A stretch of DNA of 64,000 nt, from contig NZ_VRUA01000008.1 of the NCBI RefSeq assembly GCF_008017535.1, positions 62,001-126,000 on the forward strand, in the 5' to 3' direction. The notes beneath the pieces are model-generated. The model had not been told where the DNA came from. It made no database searches and was given only the letters and a program-made list of their open reading frames with translations. The translations under genes were made by a program, and so were the position numbers. Origin of the DNA: Ottowia flava. Its GTDB lineage: Bacteria; Pseudomonadota; Gammaproteobacteria; Burkholderiales; Burkholderiaceae_C. Positions 17,950-26,475 of this stretch are shown piece after piece (within the stretch, counting starts at the first letter, position 1; every line of letters starts with the position of its first letter).

Positions 17950-18550
17950 GTCGCTGGCCGGGTCTCGGCCCGGCGGCCGAGGTACTTTTCTTTGCTTCGC
18001 CAAAGAGAAGTACCCAAAAGAAAGGCGACCCCACGTCTGCGACCCCTGCGCGGTGGGCAGGGGCAAACCTGCGTCGCGGCTCTGTCGGGGTGGGCCGCAG
18101 AACTCACTGCGCGCTCTTTGAGCGCTCCGTTCAAACAGCCGCGGCCAGTCAGAGCACGAAGCGGCTGCATGCTGCGCTGCAGCCGCCACCCCGCCAGAAC
18201 CGCACCGCAGGCGCAGCCTCAAGGGGTGTTGAACAGCCACACAGGCCATCGCTGCGCTCGGCCCTTGGGTCCCCAGGGCCGAGCGCAGCGATGCCCCGAC
18301 TCGTCTTCACTCCCCTGTGGACGTGCCGAGAAGCGCAGAGCGGGCGGTGGGCGCGGGCACCGAAGGATGACCGCGCTTTGTGCTCTGACTCGCTGCAGTT
18401 GTCTGAGCGGCGCTGCGCAGCAGCAAAGCGAGTTCTGCAGCGCCACCGCCCGATCGAGCATCGCAGGTTGCCCCGCAGCGCAGCGAAGGGGACACGTCCA
18501 GTGGGGTCGGCTTCTTTTGCCGCCGGGCGCACGTCCCGGCCTCTCACGCC
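17950..18550. repeat. long palindromic intergenic element in the moxR cluster
   Basis: About 600 bases without a credible gene, built as nested inverted repeats. A 14-bp hairpin with one mismatch lies at 17981-18014. A perfect 19-bp stem with a 9-nt loop lies at 18247-18293. Two larger, imperfectly matching arms (about 18020-18195 and 18330-18515, inverted) surround that stem. The edges carry AAAAGAAAGGCGACCCCAC and, inverted, a diverged counterpart. I recall similar structured spacers in Comamonadaceae genomes, but the family has no name I can give with confidence. It could end transcription after moxR or be a non-autonomous mobile element. Confidence 0.75.
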
Positions 18551-18571
18551 AGCCAGGCACGCGCCGCACCA

Positions 18572-18622
18572 TTCAAAAGAAACCGTCTCCCGGCCCTACA
18601 GCCACCTGCGCCACCAGCTATG
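18572..18622 (-). repeat. dispersed 55-bp repeat abutting a start codon
   Basis: Clear minus-strand copy of the repeat described at 26349. Its AGCT end joins directly to the ATG of the DUF58 gene, leaving that gene without a recognisable Shine-Dalgarno. Confidence 0.8.
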
Positions 18623-19603
18623 AAACCCGAAGCACTCCCCCTCCCCTGGTGGGCCTGGCGCGCCAAGGCGCGGCGGCGGGTGCAGGCCTGGTGGCACCAG
18701 CGCATCCCGGCGCTGGACACGCGCACGCTGACGCAGCGCTGCGTCTACATCCTGCCCACGCGGGCGGGGTGGATGCTGGCATCCACCCTTGTCGTGCTGT
18801 TGATCGGCTCCATCAACTACCAGCTCAACCTGGGCTATCTCCTGACCTTCCTGCTGGCCGGCTGCGCCGCCGCCGGCATGGTCGTCAGCCACAGCACCTT
18901 GCGTGGGCTGACCGTGCAATTGGTGCCGCCGCAACCGCTGTTCGCCGGCGCGCTGGCCACGCTGGACGTGCGGCTGATCAACGCCCGGCGCACGCCGCGC
19001 TACGCCATTGGCGTGGCGCTTCTGGACAACGACGCTTGGTCCTGGGCCGATGTGCCGGCGGGCGGCCAAAGCACGGTGCAAATCAGCTTTCAGCCGCCGC
19101 GCCGCGGCCTGCACCCGGTGCCGCTGATCCGGGCGGAGACGCGCTTCCCGCTGGGCACCTTCCGCGTCTGGACGGTGTGGCGGCCGGCCTCGCAGATCCT
19201 CGTCTATCCCCAACCCGAAGCGCTGCCGCCGCCGCTGCCGCCGGGCGAGCCGCGCGCCGGCACGGGCGTGGCCGGCAACGCGCGCAGCACCGGTGAATTC
19301 GACGGCGTGCGCGCCTACCAGCGCGGCGACCCGATGAAGCTGATCGTGTGGAAGAAGTTCGCCAAGTCGGGCGAACTGGTGTCGCGCGACACGCAGCACA
19401 TGCAGCGGCAGGAGCTGTGGCTGGACTTTGCCCGGGCCGGTTCGCTGGACGTGGAAGCGCGCCTGTCGCGCCTGACGGCCTGGGTGCTGGCGGCTGACGC
19501 GCAGGACCTAGACTACGGCCTGCGCGTGCCCGGCATCGAAATCGCCCCAGCGCACGGCGCCGCGCACCGCCTGCGCTGCCTGGAGGTGCTGGCCACATGC
19601 TGA
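18620..19603 (+). CDS. DUF58 domain protein
   Basis: 327 aa, two transmembrane helices at about residues 45-90, then an extracytoplasmic/cytoplasmic soluble domain ending in DUF58. The DUF58 hallmark (YQRGDPMKLIVWKKFAKSG) is present. DUF58 proteins have a von Willebrand A-like fold and travel with MoxR ATPases and TgpA transglutaminases; the exact reaction is unknown. The start at 18620 lies at the edge of a repeat copy and lacks a Shine-Dalgarno. The gene overlaps the next by seven bases, showing an operon. Confidence 0.88.
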   Translation: MKPEALPLPWWAWRAKARRRVQAWWHQRIPALDTRTLTQRCVYILPTRAGWMLASTLVVLLIGSINYQLNLGYLLTFLLAGCAAAGMVVSHSTLRGLTVQLVPPQPLFAGALATLDVRLINARRTPRYAIGVALLDNDAWSWADVPAGGQSTVQISFQPPRRGLHPVPLIRAETRFPLGTFRVWTVWRPASQILVYPQPEALPPPLPPGEPRAGTGVAGNARSTGEFDGVRAYQRGDPMKLIVWKKFAKSGELVSRDTQHMQRQELWLDFARAGSLDVEARLSRLTAWVLAADAQDLDYGLRVPGIEIAPAHGAAHRLRCLEVLATC

Positions 19604-21675
19604 ACGCTCCTGCCGCTGGCGCCAGAGCGCGCCGCCCGTCCTTCTTGGCGCGCCTGCAGCACCTGCCGCGCGACACGCGCGACACGCTGTTTCTGCTGGT
19701 CGTGATCGGCTGGGTCATCCTGCCGCAAATCGCGCATTTGCCGACCTGGTGCGTCGGCTTGGCGGCTGGCGTGCTGGTGTGGCGCGGCTGGCTGGCGCTG
19801 CAGAACAAACCGCTTCCTTCGCGCTGGTGGCTGGCCGGGCTGCTGGTCGTCACGCTGGTGGCGACTTGGGCGTCGCACCGCACGCTGCTGGGGCGTGACG
19901 CGGGCGTCACGCTGGTGGTCGTGCTGCTGGCGCTCAAGACGCTGGAGCTGCGCGCGCGGCGCGACGCGCTGGTGGTGTTTTTCCTGGGCTTCTTCGCGAT
20001 GCTCACCAACTTCTTCTATTCGCAGTCGCTGTTGACGGCCGCGGCGATGGTGATCGCCCTGCTCGGCCTGCTGACGGCACTCATCAACGCGCACCGCCCG
20101 GTGGGCCAGCCCAGCCTGCGCGAATCGGCGCTGATGGCCGGCAAGATGGCGCTGGCCGGCGCGCCGGTGATGCTGGCGCTGTTCGTCTTCTTCCCGCGCT
20201 TTGCGCCGCTGTGGGGTCTGCCCAGCGACGCTCTCACGGGCAAGAGCGGCCTGTCGTCGCAGATGGAAGTGGGCGCCATGGCCAAGCTGGCGCTGGACGA
20301 GCGCGTGGCCGCGCGCGTTAAGTTTGACGGCGCCCCGCCGGTGCAAAGCCAGCTGTACTTCCGCGGCCCGGTGCTCAGCCACTTCGACGGCCGCAACTGG
20401 ACGGCCAACGGCACCGCCGACGGCATGGCCGCCACCATCGCCCCCGGCCCGGGCGACCTGCAGGTCAGCGGCGAGCCGATCCGCTACCAGATGACGATCG
20501 AGCCCAGCCAGCAACCCTGGCTGCTGACGCTGGACGTCGCGCCCAAGGCGCCCGAATTGCCCGGCAACCAGCGCGCCCGCATGACGGCCGACATGCAGTG
20601 GCTGGCCTACCGCCCCATCACCGACCTGCTGCGCTACCGCACTGAAAGTTATGCCGACTTCCAATACGGCCTGAAGCGCTGGGATGGCCGCCCGGCCGAC
20701 ATGCGCGAATACCTGCGCCTGCCCAGCGGCTTCAACCCGCGCACGCAAGCCATGGCCGACGATCTGCGTGCGCGCCTGGGTGATGCCGACGCCATGGCCT
20801 ACGTGCGCGCCGCGCTGGAGCGCCTGCGCACCGGCGGCTACGAATACACGCTGGAGCCCGGCGTGGCCGGCCGCGAAACGGCGGACGAATTCTGGTTCGA
20901 CACCAAGGCCGGGTTTTGCGAACACATTTCTTCGGCCTTCGTCGTGCTGATGCGCGGCGCCGGCGTGCCGGCCCGCATCGTCACCGGCTTTCAGGGCGGC
21001 GAGATGAACAACGTCGACGGCTACTGGACCGTGCGCAACGCCGACGCCCACGCCTGGGCAGAGGTCTGGACGGCCGAGCGCGGCTGGGTGCGCGTCGACC
21101 CGACAGGCGCCGTGTCCCCCGGGCGCGTCGGCCAGTTCCAGCGCCTGCGCGCGCCCGACGGCATGGTCGCCGGCGCGCTGGGCACGCTCAGCCCGACGCT
21201 GCTGGCCCAGCTGCGCGCCACCTGGGAGGCGGTCAACAACCGCTGGAACCAGTGGGTGCTGAACTACACGCAAAGCCGCCAGTTCGACCTGATGGAAAAG
21301 CTGGGTATCTCCAATCCCAGCTGGGAAGACCTGGCCAAGGTGCTGGCCGGCCTGCTGATCGTCGCTGCGTTGGGCGGCATGGTCTGGGCGCGCTGGGAAC
21401 GCAGCCAGCACGACCCGTGGCTGCGCCTGCTGCACAAGGCGCGCCAGCGCCTGGCAGACGCCGGCGTCAGCGCCCCGCCCCAGGCGCCCCCGCGCGAGCT
21501 GATGCGCGCCGTCGAGGCCAGCGCGCTGGCCGATCCGCTGCGCGCCGAACTGCTGCGCTGGCTGCAGGCGCTGGAACGCCAGCGCTACGCGGCCGCCGGC
21601 AGCAAGGGCGCGGCGACCAGCCTCGCTACACTTGGCCGCGAGTTCCAGCAAATGGCGTGGCCCCGCCCCGCCTGA
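19597..21675 (+). CDS. TgpA-type transglutaminase-like membrane protein
   Basis: 692 aa: an N-terminal block of membrane helices (about residues 25-200, DUF3488), a periplasmic transglutaminase-like domain, another helix near 585-605 and a C-terminal DUF4129-like tail. The catalytic triad is visible: Cys441 in GFCEHISSAF, His485 in NADAHAWAEVW and Asp501 in VRVDPTGAV. Homologues are envelope proteins of the MoxR cluster with protease or transglutaminase chemistry. It overlaps the DUF58 gene by seven bases and is followed eight bases later by the MltB gene. Confidence 0.92.
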   Translation: MLNAPAAGARARRPSFLARLQHLPRDTRDTLFLLVVIGWVILPQIAHLPTWCVGLAAGVLVWRGWLALQNKPLPSRWWLAGLLVVTLVATWASHRTLLGRDAGVTLVVVLLALKTLELRARRDALVVFFLGFFAMLTNFFYSQSLLTAAAMVIALLGLLTALINAHRPVGQPSLRESALMAGKMALAGAPVMLALFVFFPRFAPLWGLPSDALTGKSGLSSQMEVGAMAKLALDERVAARVKFDGAPPVQSQLYFRGPVLSHFDGRNWTANGTADGMAATIAPGPGDLQVSGEPIRYQMTIEPSQQPWLLTLDVAPKAPELPGNQRARMTADMQWLAYRPITDLLRYRTESYADFQYGLKRWDGRPADMREYLRLPSGFNPRTQAMADDLRARLGDADAMAYVRAALERLRTGGYEYTLEPGVAGRETADEFWFDTKAGFCEHISSAFVVLMRGAGVPARIVTGFQGGEMNNVDGYWTVRNADAHAWAEVWTAERGWVRVDPTGAVSPGRVGQFQRLRAPDGMVAGALGTLSPTLLAQLRATWEAVNNRWNQWVLNYTQSRQFDLMEKLGISNPSWEDLAKVLAGLLIVAALGGMVWARWERSQHDPWLRLLHKARQRLADAGVSAPPQAPPRELMRAVEASALADPLRAELLRWLQALERQRYAAAGSKGAATSLATLGREFQQMAWPRPA

Positions 21676-21683
21676 CCCCGATC

Positions 21684-22781
21684 ATGCGCAGTCTGTCCCG
21701 CCGCGGTCTCTCCGGCCTGGCCTTGTCCACTCTTTTTTTGGTAGCTGCCGGCGCAGTTCCCTCTAGGGCCGCAGCCCAGAATCGTTCCAGGCGCCGCAGC
21801 GCAGACCTGCCGGACGAACCCTACGCCCTGCGCCCTGAGGCCATGCGTTTCGCCGACGACCTGGCCGCGCGCCGCGGGCTGGACCCGCTGTGGGTGCGCG
21901 GCGCCATTGGCCAGGCCGTGTTCCTGCGCAACGTGCCGCGGCTGATGCTGCCGCCCGCGCGCGGCACGGCCAAGAACTGGCGCGTGTACCGCAGCCGCTT
22001 CATCGACGCCGTGCGCATCCGCGCGGGGGTCGACTTCTGGCAGCGCAACGTCGCCAACCTGGCGCGCGCGCAGGCGCAGTTCGGCGTGCCGCCCGAAATC
22101 ATCGTCGGCATCGTCGGTGTGGAAACCATCTACGGCCGCAACGTCGGCAACATCCGCGTCATCGACGCGCTGGCCACGCTGACCTTCGACTTCCCGCGCC
22201 AACACCCGCGTGCCGAGGCGCGTCAGGCCTTCTTCCAGGACGAGCTGGAACAGTTCCTGACCCTGTGCCAGCGCACCGGCATGGACCCGATGGCGCCCTT
22301 CGGCAGCTACGCCGGCGCCATGGGCCTGCCGCAGTTCATGCCCTCCAGCTGGACCAAATACGCGGTCGACTTCGACGGCGACGGCCGCGTCGACTTGTGG
22401 AGCAGTGAAGCCGACGTCATCGGCTCCGTCGCCAATTACTTCAAGGGTTACGGCTGGCAGCCCGGCCTGCCCACACACTACCCGGTTCGCCTGTCGCCCG
22501 AAGCGCAGATGGACGCTCTGCTGGCGCCCGATATCCTGCCCAGCTTCACCCCCGCGCGCTTCGTAGAACTGGGCGCCCTGCCCGTCGGCGGCACCAACCA
22601 CCCGGGCCAGCTGGCGCTGGTCGAGCTGCAAAACGGCGACCCGTCCGTGCCCGGCAACGAGCCCGAATACATCGCCGGCACCGAGAACTTCTACGTCATC
22701 ACCCGCTACAACTGGAGCAGCTACTACGCCATGTCGGTGATCGATTTAGGCAATGAGGTGGCGCGAGCGATGGGGCGGTGA
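21684..22781 (+). CDS. mltB: membrane-bound lytic murein transglycosylase B
   Basis: Cleaves the MurNAc-GlcNAc bond of peptidoglycan with formation of 1,6-anhydro-MurNAc. 365 aa with a signal peptide (cut probably after AAA near residue 31), so soluble periplasmic rather than lipid-linked. The catalytic Glu147 lies in VGVETIYGRN. Further family motifs are YAGAMGLPQFMPSSW and FDGDGRVDLW. Part of the signal-peptide coding sequence (21732-21782) is a copy of the dispersed repeat. It is the last gene of the DUF58-tgpA-mltB operon. Confidence 0.94.
   Translation: MRSLSRRGLSGLALSTLFLVAAGAVPSRAAAQNRSRRRSADLPDEPYALRPEAMRFADDLAARRGLDPLWVRGAIGQAVFLRNVPRLMLPPARGTAKNWRVYRSRFIDAVRIRAGVDFWQRNVANLARAQAQFGVPPEIIVGIVGVETIYGRNVGNIRVIDALATLTFDFPRQHPRAEARQAFFQDELEQFLTLCQRTGMDPMAPFGSYAGAMGLPQFMPSSWTKYAVDFDGDGRVDLWSSEADVIGSVANYFKGYGWQPGLPTHYPVRLSPEAQMDALLAPDILPSFTPARFVELGALPVGGTNHPGQLALVELQNGDPSVPGNEPEYIAGTENFYVITRYNWSSYYAMSVIDLGNEVARAMGR
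21732..21782 (+). repeat. dispersed 55-bp repeat inside the mltB signal-peptide region
   Basis: Copy of the repeat described at 26349 (GGTAGCTGCCGGCGCAG, then CTAGGGCCGCAG), read in frame as part of the MltB leader and its cleavage region. Confidence 0.75.
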
Positions 22782-23245
22782 AGGGGCAGCTCAGACGTAC
22801 CTGAAGGCAGACGCCGGCAAGGGGCGTGCTGTCGATCCATTCCAATGGTCTCGAACGCCTGCGCGCTGGCGGCGTACCCGTCTGTCATCTGCTCGGTCGG
22901 TGCAAAAAAGCCGGGCGCGGCGCGCATCGGCATCGGTGAGTGCGCAGGACCGGTGCCGGCCGCGGCCTCAGGCTTCCAAAACTTCTGTTTCAATAGCTGG
23001 CAGCGTCTGCTCTGCAAGGGCTGGAGGCCTAAAAGGCTTCAAAACCTCGTCGATCAGACCCGCCGCGCCGCCGCCAGGCGGAGCGGCTGTTTCAGCTCCG
23101 TTCCTGGCCGGTTCGGCGCTCGTGCCGGGCGACGGTTCGATCCCGCCGCCCCTGGGGCCGCGCGCCCAACGCCGCTGCGTGGAACGCCCGACTGGATCCC
23201 GTGCCCGACCTGCCTGCAGTCAAGACACGGGGGTAGGCCAAGCAC
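22782..23245. other. non-coding stretch after mltB
   Basis: About 460 bases between two convergent genes. No reading frame resembles a protein. It holds one repeat copy (22988-23046) and may contain decayed 3' sequence of the truncated lipoprotein gene B. Confidence 0.6.
22988..23046 (+). repeat. dispersed 55-bp repeat
   Basis: Diverged but full-length copy of the repeat described at 26349 (AATAGCTGGCAGCG, then AAGGGCTGGAGGCCT). Confidence 0.7.
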
Positions 23246-24182
23246 TCAATCGCTGCGCGTGATGGTGGCGGTTCTGGCGTCTGGGAGGTCCCGGGCGATA
23301 TTGAGGCTCACTATCAAGGCCTGAGTGCGTCGTCGGAGCAGGTCCTGCATGCGGAGATACGCCAATTGCAGAATCGAGTCCAGGCTGTCGATCATCGCCT
23401 TGGCCCTGGTGGCCATCGTCTCCCCAAAACGGCTCTCGGCGGCCCCCGTGCAGTCGATGTTCAAATGCCATGCACAGTAGGTGCGCCAGCGCTGGTCGTC
23501 CCAACCGTTCTGCGCCAGGGCCTGATTCCAGGCGGCGGTGCGTGCCATGTTCGCCTTGATGGCATCCTCCACAGCCCTGATGTCCGAGTCCAGTCGGTCC
23601 ATGCGCTCCAACTGCACTTGCGTTGTTGGCAAAGGCGGGCATCTCGTCCAGCAGGTCGTAGAACGCGAGGTATTGAGGCAACGTCACGCCTGAGGCGTCC
23701 ACGTCGTCCATGAGGTCCACGACGCGCCCGTCCAGGTCGTCGATCTCAGCCAGGATGGCCTGTGGGTCGCGCGTGCCTTCGCGCTCGGCCACCGCGTCCC
23801 AGAGCTGCTGGTAGAACTCGACCTGAATCCGCTGGAGCTTGGTCGGGTCGAGGATCTTTGCCTGCTCCTGCGGGGCAGCCAGCGTGTCGGAGCGGCGGCC
23901 ATCCCGCTCGACGAACTCGAGAATCGGCACGCGCTCGCCGGCCAGCAGGTCGGGCTGGTCGCTGTCGACCAGCGCCCCTTGGGGCGTCACGCCGTAGACC
24001 ACATAGTGGCTCACCTGGCTGCCGCCTGCCAGCAAGGGTGTTTCCGTGGCGAACTTCTCACCCGGACGCATCTCACTGAGGGGCGTGACGGCGGCACCTC
24101 CATCTCGATCGCCGTCGCCACCGCAGCCCGCCATGGCCCCCGCCACGAGCGCTGCCGCGCACCAATTGGCCCACCGCGCCAT
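23246..24182 (-). pseudogene. lipoprotein family member B, frameshifted and truncated
   Basis: Member of the unrecognised lipoprotein family (see 7139). Frame one, from ATG 24182 (AAGGTG six bases upstream), encodes a lipoprotein signal (AGAMAGC, Cys20) and the N-terminal and middle parts up to FYDLLDEMPAFANN. Near 23632 the homology jumps to the next frame, which continues to 23246 with NQALAQNGWDDQRWRTY. The two intact relatives have a C-terminal WDI(I/V)K / P..Y domain that is missing here. Either one base was lost or gained in a true pseudogene, or the shift is a sequencing error; the missing C-terminus favours decay. It is divergent from member C. Confidence 0.7.
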
Positions 24183-24243
24183 GCTGTCACCTTTTGCCAT
24201 GAAGTTCATGGCAAGGCGATTGAAACCAAAACGGAATGCCCTG

Positions 24244-24269
24244 CCTATCCCTGAAACTAGGTAATTTGC
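24244..24269 (-). promoter_or_regulatory. shared dyad element upstream of lipoprotein B
   Basis: Variant of the element at 8555. Read toward the gene it is GCAAATTACCTAGTTTCAGG followed by GATAG, about 62 bp before the ATG at 24182. Confidence 0.5.
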
Positions 24270-24595
24270 GGGCGGCGCTGCGAGGGTGAAGCGAAAGTAG
24301 CCGCGTGCCGATCAGGTCAGTGCGATCTGCATCCCACCGGCCAAGGCCAAGGGGCCGGCCCCTGAGCTGCACGGGTATCCCGTGAGCCCCGGCGCGTGGA
24401 GCGCCAAGGCCCAAGTTCAGCCTAAGACGGGGCCTGCGCGTGAGGGTGTGAATGGCTTTCTGAACCGCCCACCAAACATCTTCAACACGACCGAAAGCAG
24501 CCGCGCGTTCGAATTCGACGCTTTGGGCACCGCCCACAGTTGCGGTGAACGGACGAGGCTGACGTGGGCACTGCCGCACCATCTTTTCGCTATCT

Positions 24596-24655
24596 TTTCA
24601 GAAGCTACCAGCGCATATGCAGGCTGCCTTCAGAAGCGTTTTTAGCCTGAATTTC
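24596..24655 (+). repeat. dispersed repeat, weak copy
   Basis: Weakly matching copy of the repeat described at 26349 (AGAAGCTACCAGCGCAT, then CTGCCTTCAG and TAGCCTGAA), possibly of a related subtype. Confidence 0.4.
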
Positions 24656-24675
24656 CGCACAGGTGCACCGCGGCA

Positions 24676-24703
24676 AAATACCCAGTTTCAGGGATATGCA
24701 AAG
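24676..24703 (+). promoter_or_regulatory. shared dyad element upstream of lipoprotein C
   Basis: Almost identical to the element at 8555 and in the same orientation to its gene: AAATACCCAGTTTCAGGG then ATATGCAAA. It lies about 66 bp before the ATG at 24769. Confidence 0.55.
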
Positions 24704-24768
24704 TCACCAATAAAACATCCAATTACCTCTCTGCCCCAATGTTCATCTGTTTTTAGGTCCTTTGCCCC

Positions 24769-26292
24769 ATGTCCCTTGCTGCCCGCCCCGCCCACCATGT
24801 TTTCCGTCTGAGCGCCCTGGCCGCCGCCACCGCGCTGTCGCTGGTCGCCTGCGGTGGCGATGACGGCGATACATCCGTCACGCCCCAGGCCAGCGCGCTG
24901 AAAGTCGGTGACCAGTACACCGTCGCCGTGCAGGTGGGCGATCAGGCGCCCAGCAGCGAAAGCTTTCGCGTCTACGGCATCACCGATCAGCTGGATGTGG
25001 TCAGCACCGACAACGGCAAGCTAATCCCGGGCAGCCTGTTCGCGCTGCCGGATGCGCCAGCAGCCAAACAGGCCGGTCAAATAGAAGACTCGTGCGACCA
25101 AAACACCGCCTGGGGCCGATTAGAGTGCTACATGATGGTGACGGCGCAGCTTGAGGCGCAGATTCAGGCGCTGCTTAGGGCCCAGTTCGAAGCCATGAAA
25201 AGAGTTCAGCTGAGCAAGGACTTCAAGAACGCCGAAGCGGTCGACCCGGCGGCGGTGCTGCACCAAATCGCCGACCTCGACATCGACCTGCCCACCGTGA
25301 TGGCCGACCTGTCGCGCTCAGGCCTGACGCCGCTGGAATACGTCGAGTTCTACGACACGTTGGACGTCGCGCCCGGCTTTGCGAGCCAGCAAGATGCCGA
25401 AGGCCAGTTGATCGGGTTCTTTCAGAGCGTGCAGGAAGAAGTCGAGCAAGGCTACAGCTGCGGCAACATCAACCCGGCACGCAACCGCTGTGGCCCCACC
25501 AAAGCCGCCGCTGCAGCTGAAGTCAGCGCCACGCCCGCCGTAGCCTACGTGCCCAACCAAAAGGACTTCCTGGCTGCGCTGGCCGCACAGGGCATGAGCT
25601 GGAAGGACTTTCTGGCCCGCATGAATGCACGTGGTCAGGACTTCGCCCACTTGCTGCTGGCTTTCCACGACTGGGCCGTCGCCACCTCGCCCGCCACCGA
25701 CGCCACCCTCTTCCCCGCCTTCATCACCGCCTATTTGGCGGGCGAGGTCGGCAAGACCGCCGCCACCGTGCAGCCCAAGAACGCCGCCGCCGCCGGGGCG
25801 GTGATGCAGGGCGTGGGCTCGCTGCTGTCGGTGGCCTGGGACATCGTCAAGAACAGCCGCCCCGTAGTGGACGCCGAAAGCACGCAGAACTTCGTGCTGT
25901 CGCAGCAAGACGCCGACCCGATGCACTACGCCGGCGCCACCAAAGACAAGACGAGCACCGTCACCGTCAAGTTCACCAGCCCCGGCGTGACCTGGGCCGA
26001 AACGCAGTTCCGCCTGGACGGCTACTACAACGCTACGCACAAGACGCTGGCGGGCCGCTGGATGCCGCAGCTCAATTTCGAGGTGTTCCAGGCCAGCGCC
26101 AAGCCCAGCATCTCGCTCAAGGTGCGCGCCAATGTGACCAGCGTGGTCAACGTCGGCACCCACGACGCGCCCATGCCAGAGACCGAGGTGCGCGTGGACA
26201 TCACGCAGGGCAGCCTGTTTCAGAGCAAGCTCAAAAAGGTGTGGTTCCGCGCCCACGGCGCCGAAGGCTTCAGCATCGTTGAAAAGAAGTAA
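24769..26292 (+). CDS. lipoprotein of an unrecognised paralogous family, member C
   Basis: Function not recognised; 507 aa. Signal peptide with lipobox LSLVAC (Cys28) followed by GGDDGD. It aligns with member A over the whole length: VEFYDTLDVAPGFA in the middle, GMSWKDFLARMNARGQDFAH after it, and AWDIVKNSRP plus DADPMHYAG at the start of the C-terminal part, which looks beta-rich. Two cysteine-containing insertions (SCDQNTAWGRLECYM and YSCGNINPARNRC) are absent from A and could form disulfides. It is the first gene of a likely run with two TAP-like hydrolase lipoproteins. Location is predicted outside the cytoplasm. Confidence 0.8.
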   Translation: MSLAARPAHHVFRLSALAAATALSLVACGGDDGDTSVTPQASALKVGDQYTVAVQVGDQAPSSESFRVYGITDQLDVVSTDNGKLIPGSLFALPDAPAAKQAGQIEDSCDQNTAWGRLECYMMVTAQLEAQIQALLRAQFEAMKRVQLSKDFKNAEAVDPAAVLHQIADLDIDLPTVMADLSRSGLTPLEYVEFYDTLDVAPGFASQQDAEGQLIGFFQSVQEEVEQGYSCGNINPARNRCGPTKAAAAAEVSATPAVAYVPNQKDFLAALAAQGMSWKDFLARMNARGQDFAHLLLAFHDWAVATSPATDATLFPAFITAYLAGEVGKTAATVQPKNAAAAGAVMQGVGSLLSVAWDIVKNSRPVVDAESTQNFVLSQQDADPMHYAGATKDKTSTVTVKFTSPGVTWAETQFRLDGYYNATHKTLAGRWMPQLNFEVFQASAKPSISLKVRANVTSVVNVGTHDAPMPETEVRVDITQGSLFQSKLKKVWFRAHGAEGFSIVEKK

Positions 26293-26348
26293 GCCAGCCG
26301 GGTACGCCGCCGGGGGCCTTGCGTTCGGCACCCAGGAATTACTCTTTT

Positions 26349-26406
26349 TTTGATAGCTGCTTGCGCAGGTGGTTCTAGGGCCACAGGTGCATTTCGTCTG
26401 AAAATT
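26349..26406 (+). repeat. dispersed 55-bp repeat, reference copy
   Basis: Representative copy of a short repeat found about 24 times in this window. The consensus, read in this orientation, is (T)GATAGCTGCTTGCGCAGG, then TGGTTGTAGGGCC, then AGAGGCCGATTTT and CTTGAAA. Most copies fill gaps between genes in either orientation; some lie in frame inside genes. There is no coding capacity and no clean terminal inverted repeat, so it resembles a REP-like or miniature element. Confidence 0.85.
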
Positions 26407-26475
26407 TTGCGAACGCGGCACCCGCATTCGACGTGGGGCGCCCATCGGCCGGCCCGCCTCCGCTGTCCAACGCCC

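Larger units (their letters stand above)
24210..24660. other. divergent spacer between lipoprotein genes B and C
   Basis: About 450 bases with no convincing gene. Each end carries one dyad element (24244 and 24676), and a weak repeat copy lies at 24596-24655. The promoters for genes B and C should be here. Confidence 0.55.

Noticed and set aside
17992-18570. Several overlapping frames of 60-240 codons on both strands in the palindromic element
   Set aside because: Sequence is made of inverted repeats, frames overlap on both strands and peptides are low in information; treated as non-coding.
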